A stretch of 9,908 bases of DNA from Microbacteriaceae bacterium (GCA_017744755.1 JAGIAU010000109.1:1-9908), one strand, 5' to 3'; positions 1 to 4,620 are shown, counted from the first letter of the stretch. A program made the numbers and translations. Notes: generated from the sequence alone by a model not told the origin.

Positions 1-270
1 CTCCTCGTCTCGGGGCGGAACGAGCGCCAGGTGAACGCGATCGCCGACGCCGTCGAGGAGCGCCTCCTCGCGCACGGCACGAAGCGCCTGCGCCGCGAGG
101 GCGCTGGAGAGGGCCGCTGGATCCTCCTCGACTTCGGCGACCTCATCGTGCACGTCTTCCACGAGGAGGAGCGCATCTACTACGCCCTCGAGCGCCTGTG
201 GCGCGACTGCCCCGTCATCCCGGTCGACCTCCCGGAGCCGGCGGTCGGCGAGCCCTCCGAGGTCGTGTAA
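1..270 (+). CDS. rsfS: Ribosome silencing factor RsfS (Iojap/YbeB family), 5'-truncated by window edge
   Basis: This is the C-terminal ~89 residues of RsfS, which binds ribosomal protein uL14 on the 50S subunit and blocks subunit joining, lowering translation in starvation. The frame is open from base 1, reading LLVSGRNERQVNAIADAVEE, so the true start lies upstream and the internal ATG-like codon at 31 is not the start. Family hallmarks are SGRNERQV, the W-I-L-L-D-F-G-D-L-I-V-H-V-F strand segment and the closing ERIYYALERLW-RDCP block. The family is usually 110-135 aa, so roughly the first quarter is missing. The stop is TAA at 268-270. A tRNA-Ala gene begins 17 bp downstream, so the two may share a transcript. 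The family call is secure; the N-terminus cannot be seen. Confidence 0.93.
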   Translation, partial: LLVSGRNERQVNAIADAVEERLLAHGTKRLRREGAGEGRWILLDFGDLIVHVFHEEERIYYALERLWRDCPVIPVDLPEPAVGEPSEVV

Positions 271-281
271 ACTCGTACAGT
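268..281 (+). promoter_or_regulatory. Possible -10 elements for tRNA-Ala
   Basis: Two TANNNT hexamers precede the tRNA: TAAACT at 268-273, overlapping the rsfS stop codon, and TACAGT at 276-281. The second would place initiation at about 288, the first base of the mature tRNA. The first would give a leader of about 8 nt. No convincing -35 is seen, and read-through from rsfS is an equal possibility. Confidence 0.3.
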
Positions 282-287
282 CCTAAC

Positions 288-363
288 GGGCCCGTGGCGC
301 AGCTGGTAGCGCACCTGCATGGCATGCAGGGGGTCAGGGGTTCGAATCCCCTCGGGTCCACCA
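288..363 (+). tRNA. tRNA-Ala (anticodon GGC)
   Basis: A full cloverleaf of 76 nt can be folded by eye. The acceptor stem 288-294 pairs with 353-359 (one G-U). The D stem is GCGC 297-300 with GCGC 309-312. The anticodon stem CCTGC 314-318 pairs with GCAGG 326-330 around the loop ATGGCAT, with anticodon GGC at 321-323. The T stem AGGGG 336-340 pairs with CCCCT 348-352 around TTCGAAT. The discriminator is A360 and the CCA end is encoded at 361-363. Anticodon GGC reads GCC and GCU, and GCC is a heavily used alanine codon in this GC-rich genome. No terminator is obvious in the 27 bp before the convergent VOC gene. Confidence 0.97.
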
Positions 364-390
364 AAGCGGTCTTGCGTCGTCGGCGGGACG

Positions 391-1251
391 TCACTCGGGG
401 ACCGTCACGCGGAGGATGTTCGCCCAGGGGTCCTCGAATGCAAGGGCTGTCCCGTCGTCGGCGAGCGGAACCCGGTAGTGCCGCATGCGCTCGGCCAGGG
501 CGCCGAGGTCGTCCGCGCCGGGGACCCGGATGTCGACCTGTCCGAGTCCGAGCGTGGGTCGGCGGCGTCCGGCGCCGCGGCTGTTCCAGACGTTCATCGC
601 CATGTGGTGGTGGTATCCGCCGGCCGAGACGAACAGCGCGGAGCCGTGATAGTCGAGGGTGGCGTCGAAGCCGAGCCGGTCGACGTAGAACGCCCGGGCG
701 GTCTCGAGGTCGCCGACGGAGAGGTGGACGTGGCCGACCTTCGCTCCGCCGATCGCCGGCTCCGCGACGGCTCGCTCGGTGAGGTGTTCCCGCAGGAACG
801 CGTTCGGATCGAGGAAGATCGTGTCCATCTCGACCTGCCCGTGGACCCAGGACCATTGCGCGCGGTCACGGTCCCAGTACAACTCGACGCCGTTGCCCTC
901 CGGGTCGGTGAAGTAGAACGCCTTCGACACGAGGTGGTCGGAGCTGCCCGTGAACGTGCCCGGTGCATGCGTCGCGACCGAGTAGACCGCGGCGGCCAGC
1001 GCCGCCTCGGTCTCGAACAGGATCGCGGTGTGGAAGAGCCCGGCGGACCCGGCCGCAGCGTGCCGCAGCTCGGGCGCGTGCTCGAGGATGACGACCGGGG
1101 TCGTCCCCCGGCCGAGGACCGCAGTGGGACCGTCGTGGGCGAGGAGCCGCAGGGGAACCGCCTCCGCGTAGTAGCGGATCATGCCGTCGAGGTCTCCGAC
1201 CTTGAGGGTGACGGCGCCCATCGCGGTGTCCGCCGCGAGCTTCTCGCCCAT
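391..1251 (-). CDS. Two-domain VOC family protein (CatE-like; catechol-2,3-dioxygenase/glyoxalase fold)
   Basis: The 286-aa protein is built from two vicinal-oxygen-chelate domains, about residues 10-130 and 168-284. The length and the motif GGYHHHMAMNVWN (211-223) match the Bacillus CatE-like family, often annotated catechol-2,3-dioxygenase. The N-domain shows FHTAILF (H74) and DPEGNGVELYW (E123). The C-domain shows GHVHLSVGDL (H176) and FEDPWANILRV. By alignment of the repeats neither domain has a full 2-His-1-Glu set: T15 replaces the first His in the N-domain, while Q238 and R281 replace the second His and the Glu in the C-domain. Catechol cleavage is therefore unproven. ATG at 1251 is chosen because AGGAGG sits 7 nt upstream, and this ribosome binding site overlaps the TAG of the upstream gene. 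The gap to that gene is 11 bp, so the two form one operon, probably controlled by the divergent MarR protein. Confidence 0.85.
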   Translation of the reverse strand: MGEKLAADTAMGAVTLKVGDLDGMIRYYAEAVPLRLLAHDGPTAVLGRGTTPVVILEHAPELRHAAAGSAGLFHTAILFETEAALAAAVYSVATHAPGTFTGSSDHLVSKAFYFTDPEGNGVELYWDRDRAQWSWVHGQVEMDTIFLDPNAFLREHLTERAVAEPAIGGAKVGHVHLSVGDLETARAFYVDRLGFDATLDYHGSALFVSAGGYHHHMAMNVWNSRGAGRRRPTLGLGQVDIRVPGADDLGALAERMRHYRVPLADDGTALAFEDPWANILRVTVPE

Positions 1252-1265
1252 TCCGGCGCCTCCTA
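1252..1265 (-). promoter_or_regulatory. Ribosome binding site of the VOC gene, overlapping the upstream stop codon
   Basis: On the minus strand the sequence TAGGAGG runs from 1265. The stop codon TAG of the reductase gene shares bases with the AGGAGG of the VOC gene, and 7 nt follow before ATG. This fixes the VOC start and predicts translational coupling. Confidence 0.75.
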
Positions 1266-1838
1266 GCGGATGACGGCGAAGCCGGCGTTCCAGCCCACCT
1301 GCTCGGCGACGGCGAGGGTGAGCTGGAGGAAGCCGAGCGCCTCGAGCTCGTGCGCGCGGGAGAGGCCGCCGGCGTCGATCGCGGCCAGGCCGCCAGCCTG
1401 GACCGCGCTGACGAGCCCGGCCTTCGCCTCGGTGTCGTCGCCCGCGACGAGGACCGTCGTCGTGGCGTCGCCGACCCTGCCTGAGGCGAGGGTCGCGGCG
1501 AAGTTCGTGTTGAAGGCCTTGAGGACCTTCGCCTCCGGCAGCGCCTTCTGGAGCTCGGCGGTCGCGGAGGAGCCGTCGGGCACCACGAGGGCGTCGAAGG
1601 TCTCGAAGTTCAGCGGGTTCGTGATGTCCACGACGGTCTTGCCGGCGAGCTGCGCGCCGTAGCTCGTGGTGATCGCGCTGAGGGCGGCGTAGGGCACGGC
1701 GAGGACGACGAGGTCGCCCTCGACGGTCGCAGTGGTGTCGGCGCTGCCGATGTGCTGGATGGAGGCGCCGCCGCGGGCGAGGACGCCGGCGATCGCGCCG
1801 CCCATGCTGCCGTTGCCGAAGATGGTGATGGTGGTCAT
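1263..1838 (-). CDS. NADPH-dependent F420 reductase-like NAD(P)-binding protein (COG2085 type)
   Basis: The 191-aa protein has a Rossmann fold. The nucleotide loop GNGSMG lies at residues 8-13, right after the first strand TITIF. DITNPLNF at 71-78 and KAFNT at 107-111 are hallmarks of the F420H2:NADP oxidoreductase-like family. True F420 reductases are somewhat longer (about 210-230 aa), so the hydride partner here could be F420, a flavin or a small carbonyl or quinone substrate; the sequence does not decide. The start at 1838 (MTTITIF) puts the GxGxxG loop at the expected distance from the N-terminus. A longer frame upstream would run through the operators and encode low-complexity residues, so it is rejected. 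The ribosome binding site is weak (AGAGAG about 13 nt upstream). It is the first gene of the operon with the VOC protein and is divergent from the MarR gene. Confidence 0.85.
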   Translation of the reverse strand: MTTITIFGNGSMGGAIAGVLARGGASIQHIGSADTTATVEGDLVVLAVPYAALSAITTSYGAQLAGKTVVDITNPLNFETFDALVVPDGSSATAELQKALPEAKVLKAFNTNFAATLASGRVGDATTTVLVAGDDTEAKAGLVSAVQAGGLAAIDAGGLSRAHELEALGFLQLTLAVAEQVGWNAGFAVIR

Positions 1839-1892
1839 GACCGGTGTCTGCTCTCTGTGCTCGTGGACGCCGCCCGGCGGACGGCCGGTTGC

Positions 1893-1905
1893 TTGTCGCG
1901 GCAAC
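1893..1905. promoter_or_regulatory. Putative MarR operator, distal copy
   Basis: The 13-mer TTGTCGCGGCAAC contains a 12-bp near-palindrome (TTGTCGCGGCAA, 10 of 12 positions symmetric). It is identical to the copy at 1923-1935 and exactly 30 bp away, about three helical turns, so both would face the same side of the helix. A further TTGC half-site at 1889-1892 forms GGTTGC/GCAACC around it. It lies between the reductase start and the MarR start, where it could repress both directions. The binding protein is inferred. Confidence 0.7.
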
Positions 1906-1922
1906 CAAACGGCAGAACATGA

Positions 1923-1935
1923 TTGTCGCGGCAAC
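1923..1935. promoter_or_regulatory. Putative MarR operator, proximal copy
   Basis: This is the second identical TTGTCGCGGCAAC copy. It ends 8 bp before the TAGGCT -10 hexamer of the MarR gene and so covers its -35 region, the usual geometry for autorepression. On the minus strand it lies about 85-100 bp upstream of the reductase start. Confidence 0.7.
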
Positions 1936-1943
1936 TATTCCCG

Positions 1944-1949
1944 TAGGCT
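1944..1949 (+). promoter_or_regulatory. -10 element of the MarR gene (leaderless transcript)
   Basis: TAGGCT fits TANNNT and is followed by 7 nt and then ATG at 1957. Initiation would fall on or next to the start codon, and no good ribosome binding site is present. The same arrangement precedes several other genes in this window. Confidence 0.6.
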
Positions 1950-1956
1950 GACGCGC

Positions 1957-2454
1957 ATGAGCCGGTCACGATCCTTCACGCCCGAGGAGCGGGAGACCTG
2001 GGTGCCCGTGGTCGCGATGCTCGAGCTGCTGCCCAAGCGGCTCGACACGCAGCTGCAGCGGGATGAGGACCTCACCCACTTCGACTTCTTCGTCCTCTCG
2101 CTCCTCGCCCTCGACGAGCGGCACATGATCCGCATGAGCGCGCTGGCATCGATGTCGAACGCGACCCTCCCGCGCCTGTCCCACGTCGTGACTCGGCTGG
2201 AGCGACGCGGCTTCGTGCGCCGCCTTCCGACCGCGGACGACGCCCGTGCGACGGACGTCGCGCTGACGAGCGCGGGGCGGTTGAAGGTCATCCGCGCCAC
2301 GCCCGGGCACGTCGAGAACGTGCGCCGCTACGTCCTCGACGCCCTAGAGCCGGAGCAGCAGGCGCAGCTCCGGGGCATCGCTCAGGCGGTGCTGGAGCGA
2401 CTGGACCCGGAGCACCGGATGGCCGTGACCGCTCGGACGCGGCCGCGTCGGTAG
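1957..2454 (+). CDS. MarR family transcriptional regulator
   Basis: The 165-aa protein has the length and fold order of MarR proteins: an N-terminal dimerisation helix (10-35), a winged helix-turn-helix at about 40-110 with recognition segment SNATLPRLSHVVTRLERRGFV, the wing PTADDARATDVALTSAGR containing the conserved D-D-x-R and T-x-x-G, and C-terminal dimerisation helices. It contains no cysteine, so it cannot sense oxidants or quinones by thiol chemistry as OhrR and MhqR do; a bound ligand is more likely. ATG at 1957 is preferred because it sits 7 nt after the -10 hexamer and begins the recognisable domain; the frame is open further upstream but would run through the operators. It is divergent from the reductase/VOC operon with two shared operator sites, implying autoregulation plus control of that operon. 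Confidence 0.92.
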   Translation: MSRSRSFTPEERETWVPVVAMLELLPKRLDTQLQRDEDLTHFDFFVLSLLALDERHMIRMSALASMSNATLPRLSHVVTRLERRGFVRRLPTADDARATDVALTSAGRLKVIRATPGHVENVRRYVLDALEPEQQAQLRGIAQAVLERLDPEHRMAVTARTRPRR

Positions 2455-2468
2455 ATGACGATGGACGC

Positions 2469-2485
2469 GCTCCAGCGGGAGCTGG
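2469..2485. terminator. Weak hairpin between convergent MarR and DUF385 genes
   Basis: CCAGC-GGGA-GCTGG (2472-2485) forms a 5-bp stem with a four-base loop. An alternative fold is GCTCC-AGCG-GGAGC (2469-2482). It lies in the 35-bp gap between two convergent stop codons, where a bidirectional terminator is expected. It is short and has no T-tract. Confidence 0.3.
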
Positions 2486-2489
2486 CGGA

Positions 2490-2966
2490 TCAGCCGGCAG
2501 CGGGCTCGAGCACGACGACCGGGGTGGGCGTCTCGCGGCGCGCCGCGTGCTCGCCGAGGCCGGGTCCGCGGGTGTAGGCGGCGAAGCCGTCCCACAGCCG
2601 GGTGCGTTCCTCCCCGAGCGCCTCACGGGCCACGACGGCGCGCTCCTCGCCCCCTGGCAGGTCCACGACGGCGTGCGGCTCGGCCTGCAGGTTGAGCCAC
2701 CAGGCGGGGTGCCCCTCGGCCCAGCCGTTCATCGCGATCAGGACGATCCGCTCGCCCTCCTCGTAGTACGCGAGGATCGCGGCGCGCTCCGCGCCGCTGC
2801 GCCGCCCCGTCGTGCGCAGCCGGAGCATCCCGTAGCTCCCGGGCTCCGGCGCGCTCAACCCCTTGCGGCCGCCGGTGATGCGGTAGACGGCTCGGTGCAC
2901 GGCCCAGGCGGTGCGCACGAACCATCGCGGCGGCACGCGGGGCGGTGCGGAGGGTGCGGAGGTCAC
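2490..2966 (-). CDS. DUF385 nitroreductase/deazaflavin (F420)-dependent oxidoreductase family protein
   Basis: The 158-aa protein belongs to the Ddn-like split beta-barrel family that uses F420H2 to reduce nitroaromatics, quinones and enones. The signature is RLRTTGRRSGAERAAILAYY (49-68), then IVLIAMNGWAEGHPAWWLNL (74-93), then the ARxALGEERTRLW region near 114-125. These parts form the cofactor phosphate and ring site in the family. The GTG start at 2966 lies exactly 6 nt after a TACGGT -10 hexamer (2978-2973 on the minus strand) with no ribosome binding site, so the mRNA is probably leaderless and separate from the small gene upstream. With the F420-reductase-like gene nearby this hints that the host makes F420, but no F420 biosynthesis gene is in view. 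FMN use cannot be excluded. Confidence 0.9.
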   Translation of the reverse strand: MTSAPSAPPRVPPRWFVRTAWAVHRAVYRITGGRKGLSAPEPGSYGMLRLRTTGRRSGAERAAILAYYEEGERIVLIAMNGWAEGHPAWWLNLQAEPHAVVDLPGGEERAVVAREALGEERTRLWDGFAAYTRGPGLGEHAARRETPTPVVVLEPAAG

Positions 2967-2972
2967 GCCTTC

Positions 2973-2978
2973 ACCGTA
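2973..2978 (-). promoter_or_regulatory. -10 element of the DUF385 gene (leaderless)
   Basis: TACGGT on the minus strand is followed by GAAGGC and then the GTG start codon. The spacing of 6 nt makes the start codon the probable first bases of the mRNA. Confidence 0.55.
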
Positions 2979-2986
2979 GCGGCGGC

Positions 2987-3157
2987 TCAGTCGGAGTAGA
3001 AGTAGCCCTCGTGCATGTAGCCGGGCTGCCGCATGGGGGCGGCCGTTGTCGTCGGGGCTGGCGGCGCGATCGGGGCGGGCTGCGCCGGCGACTCCATCGC
3101 CGCCGTGTCCTCCAGGTCCTCGAACGCGATTCGGGCGGGTGCCTCCAAGATCGACAT
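2987..3157 (-). CDS. Uncharacterised 56-aa small protein with Pro/Ala-rich middle and Tyr-rich tail
   Basis: ATG at 3157 is preceded by a strong ribosome binding site, GAGGAG with 6-nt spacing, and the frame runs to TGA at 2989-2987. About 52 of 56 codons end in G or C, matching the real genes around it. The protein has an acidic N-terminal part (about 1-22, with E5, E13, D14, E16, D17), a Pro/Ala/Thr-rich linker (24-41) and the tail MRQPGYMHEGYFYSD. It has no Cys, no Lys and no membrane segment or signal peptide. I do not recognise the family. The acidic N-part, flexible linker and distinct aromatic C-terminus would fit a peptide precursor or a short binding partner; this is inference only. 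It lies 142 bp downstream of the transglutaminase-like gene on the same strand and ends just before the promoter of the DUF385 gene. Confidence 0.75.
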   Translation of the reverse strand: MSILEAPARIAFEDLEDTAAMESPAQPAPIAPPAPTTTAAPMRQPGYMHEGYFYSD

Positions 3158-3163
3158 CTTCGT

Positions 3164-3169
3164 CTCCTC
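3164..3169 (-). promoter_or_regulatory. Ribosome binding site of the 56-aa gene
   Basis: GAGGAG on the minus strand, 6 nt before ATG at 3157. It is one of the best ribosome binding sites in the window and the main evidence for translation of the small gene. Confidence 0.7.
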
Positions 3170-3299
3170 ACGTGATGCCTCGTCGACCCTCTCGCTCCGA
3201 GGATGCGGGACGACGGCGCCGGACGTGCAGGGCTTGACGGCGAGTTCTCCGCCAGCTATGGGCGAGGCGTCTCCCGGCGCGCAGGCGACGAGGCGACGG

Positions 3300-4148
3300 C
3301 TAGTGGAGCACGACGAGCGCCGCGCCGTCGTCGACGGGGAGGTGGTCGGCCGTCGCCATGATCTCGAGCGAGCGGAAGCCGACGTTCGCGCCGTGCGTCG
3401 TCAGGAAGGCCGTGTCGGCCGCGTCGCGGCCCGTCGCGATGCGCAGCAGGGCGCCGCGCGGGGCGAGGCCCGTCGGGTCGACGACGTGCCAGGCGCCGCC
3501 CACGGCGACCTCGACGACGGCGTGGAAGTCCATCGGGCTGAGACCGGGCGCGTACACGGACACGACGCGGGCGGGCACGTCGAGCGCGCGCAGCAGCGCG
3601 ACCGTGAGATGCGCGAAGTCGCGGCACACCCCGCGACGCTCCAGGAGCGTGTCCAAGGCGCTGTGCGTGCCGATGCTCGAGCCGAGGACGTAGTCGATGC
3701 GGGAGCGGACCCAGGCGACGACGGCGTCGACGAGCAGCTCGGCGCCCGCGCCGCCGAGCCCCGTGAACTCGGCGAGCCCGCCGAACTCCGCGAGCGCCGT
3801 CGCCCGCAGCCTGTCGGACTCCGCGTAGCGGCTCGGTCGGACGTAGCGGATCTCGTCGAGCGCGTCCAGGTGCGCGGCAGGCAGCGAGCCCACGACGGAG
3901 GCCGAGTACTCGACGGTCACCTCGCCCGCGCTCCAGTCGAAGCAGTGCAGGCGCCCGCCGTGCCCGTCCGGGAGCTCCCGGACGTCGAGCGGGCGGCCGT
4001 CCTGCTCGACGACGAGCCGCTCGACGGCGGCCGCCGCACCGGGCCCGTCGTCCGTGCCGACGTGCAGGCCCGCGACCGCGATGGCGAGCACGGCATTGCC
4101 GCTGCCGGCGGAGTCGAAGACCATCCGGGCGGAGACGTCGCGCTGCAT
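3300..4148 (-). CDS. Transglutaminase-like cysteine protein (bacterial transglutaminase N-domain plus core)
   Basis: The 282-aa protein has an N-terminal beta-rich domain (about 1-100) followed by the transglutaminase-like core (about 130-230). The papain-like triad is visible: Cys175 in RRGVCRDFAHL, His209 in MDFHAVVEV and Asp224 in WHVVDPTGLAP. Members of this family act as cysteine proteases, amidases or crosslinking enzymes; the substrate is rarely known. There is no signal peptide or membrane helix, so it is probably cytoplasmic. ATG at 4148 sits 6 nt after a GATGAT hexamer (4160-4155 on the minus strand) and lacks a ribosome binding site, suggesting a leaderless mRNA. The 56-aa gene follows on the same strand. 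The family call is secure; the reaction is not. Confidence 0.9.
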   Translation of the reverse strand: MQRDVSARMVFDSAGSGNAVLAIAVAGLHVGTDDGPGAAAAVERLVVEQDGRPLDVRELPDGHGGRLHCFDWSAGEVTVEYSASVVGSLPAAHLDALDEIRYVRPSRYAESDRLRATALAEFGGLAEFTGLGGAGAELLVDAVVAWVRSRIDYVLGSSIGTHSALDTLLERRGVCRDFAHLTVALLRALDVPARVVSVYAPGLSPMDFHAVVEVAVGGAWHVVDPTGLAPRGALLRIATGRDAADTAFLTTHGANVGFRSLEIMATADHLPVDDGAALVVLH

Positions 4149-4154
4149 ACGCGA

Positions 4155-4160
4155 ATCATC
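4155..4160 (-). promoter_or_regulatory. -10-like element of the transglutaminase-like gene (leaderless)
   Basis: GATGAT on the minus strand matches four of six TATAAT positions and is followed by TCGCGT and then ATG. The geometry equals that of the other leaderless starts here, but the hexamer is weaker. Confidence 0.4.
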
Positions 4161-4164
4161 GCAT

Positions 4165-4206
4165 CCCGAGGCGGCGGTAAGGCCCCGGGCGCGTTTCCCC
4201 CTCGGG
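4165..4206. repeat. Inverted repeat between DUF6458 and transglutaminase-like genes
   Basis: CCCGAGG (4165-4171) and CCTCGGG (4200-4206) are perfect 7-bp arms around a 28-nt GC-rich interval. It could end the DUF6458 transcript or be chance in such GC-rich DNA. There is no T-tract. Confidence 0.3.
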
Positions 4207-4226
4207 CTCAGGAGCGATGCCGGCGC

Positions 4227-4484
4227 TCAGAGGAGCGGCGCGTCGTGGTCGCTGACGGTGCGCGAGACGCGCTCGCCCGTGGCCGGGTCGATCGCCGAGC
4301 GCTGCGTCGTCTCGGAGCGCGCCCGGCGCGTGATGAACACGATGCCGAACACGATGCCGACGACGCCAGCGGCCATGAGGATGTAGCCGACGACGCTCAG
4401 ATCGACCCAGTCCAGCTGGACGTTGACGGCGAACGCGAGGATCGCGCCGATGACGAACAGGCCGATTCCGGCTCCAAGACTCAT
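4227..4484 (-). CDS. DUF6458 family small membrane protein
   Basis: The 85-aa protein has two hydrophobic helices, about residues 5-21 and 31-51, joined by the short loop NVQLDWVDL. A basic ITRRARSET patch follows, then a polar tail, which is the typical DUF6458 pattern of actinobacteria. The function is unknown; the positive patch suggests that the tail is cytoplasmic. ATG at 4484 is chosen because AAGGAGG lies just upstream. The 5' untranslated region of about 56 nt contains a perfect 11-bp hairpin that begins at the predicted first base of the mRNA. The gene is divergent from the DedA gene. Confidence 0.87.
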   Translation of the reverse strand: MSLGAGIGLFVIGAILAFAVNVQLDWVDLSVVGYILMAAGVVGIVFGIVFITRRARSETTQRSAIDPATGERVSRTVSDHDAPLL

Positions 4485-4506
4485 GACTCCTCCTTCGTCG
4501 GGCTGG

Positions 4507-4540
4507 CGCGGCCCACGAGCCGAATGGTCCGTGGGCCGCG
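4507..4540 (-). promoter_or_regulatory. 11-bp perfect stem-loop in the DUF6458 5' leader
   Basis: CGCGGCCCACG (4507-4517) and CGTGGGCCGCG (4530-4540) pair over 11 bp. The 12-base interval may form a further GCC/GGT pairing around GAAT. With the -10 TAGCCT at 4552-4547 on the minus strand, transcription would start at about 4540, so the hairpin would sit at the very 5' end of the mRNA, leaving the ribosome binding site 12 nt downstream free. It may protect the mRNA 5' end, or be a DNA operator. I see no known riboswitch. Confidence 0.6.
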
Positions 4541-4546
4541 TGAAGG

Positions 4547-4552
4547 AGGCTA
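4547..4552 (-). promoter_or_regulatory. -10 element of the DUF6458 gene
   Basis: TAGCCT on the minus strand, the same hexamer used before the ferritin and GerW-family genes. It predicts a start of transcription at about 4540. No clear -35 is seen. Confidence 0.5.
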
Positions 4553-4573
4553 CGGCGCGCCCCTCCGATCGAG

Positions 4574-4620
4574 CACCCCCTTGACAAGCGGAGTAGTAAG
4601 GTGAGCCTTCCCAGGGGGTG
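4574..4620. repeat. 8-bp inverted repeat flanking the DedA promoter
   Basis: CACCCCCT (4574-4581) and AGGGGGTG (4613-4620) are perfect inverted arms 31 bp apart. They bracket the TAAGGT hexamer, and the right arm includes the probable ribosome binding site. It could be a paired operator, or, if transcription starts upstream of 4574, an RNA stem hiding the ribosome binding site. Confidence 0.45.
4597..4602 (+). promoter_or_regulatory. Possible -10 element of the DedA gene
   Basis: TAAGGT fits TANNNT and would give a leader of about 16 nt containing the GGGGGTGG ribosome binding site before ATG at 4626. A TTGACA at 4581-4586 lies only 10 bp upstream, too close to act as its -35. The overlapping AGGTGAGCCT (4599-4608) resembles half of a DtxR/IdeR iron box. 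Confidence 0.4.

Noticed and set aside
60..390. Mobile-element integration next to the tRNA gene
   Set aside because: No integrase gene and no direct repeat of the tRNA 3' end was seen in the window; downstream genes have host-like composition.
391..1920. A 509-aa reading of the VOC gene extending far upstream
   Set aside because: The added residues are an out-of-frame reading of the reductase gene. The AGGAGG ribosome binding site fixes the start at 1251.
1732..1956. N-terminal extension of the MarR gene
   Set aside because: It would run through both operator copies and overlap the divergent gene. The start at 1957 follows a -10 hexamer at leaderless spacing.
3234..3262. Plus-strand TTGACG with 17-bp spacing to TATGGG, pointing into the antisense of the transglutaminase-like gene
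   Set aside because: The -10 lacks the essential final T and no gene follows on that strand, so it is probably chance.
4581..4586. TTGACA as a -35 box for the DedA gene
   Set aside because: It lies only 10 bp from the TAAGGT hexamer, and no good -10 occurs at 16-18 bp.
3033..4604. 523-codon open frame on the plus strand across the transglutaminase-like and DUF6458 genes
   Set aside because: It is Arg/Ala/Asp-rich with no recognisable domain and lies antisense to genes with clear family motifs; long antisense frames are expected in such GC-rich DNA.
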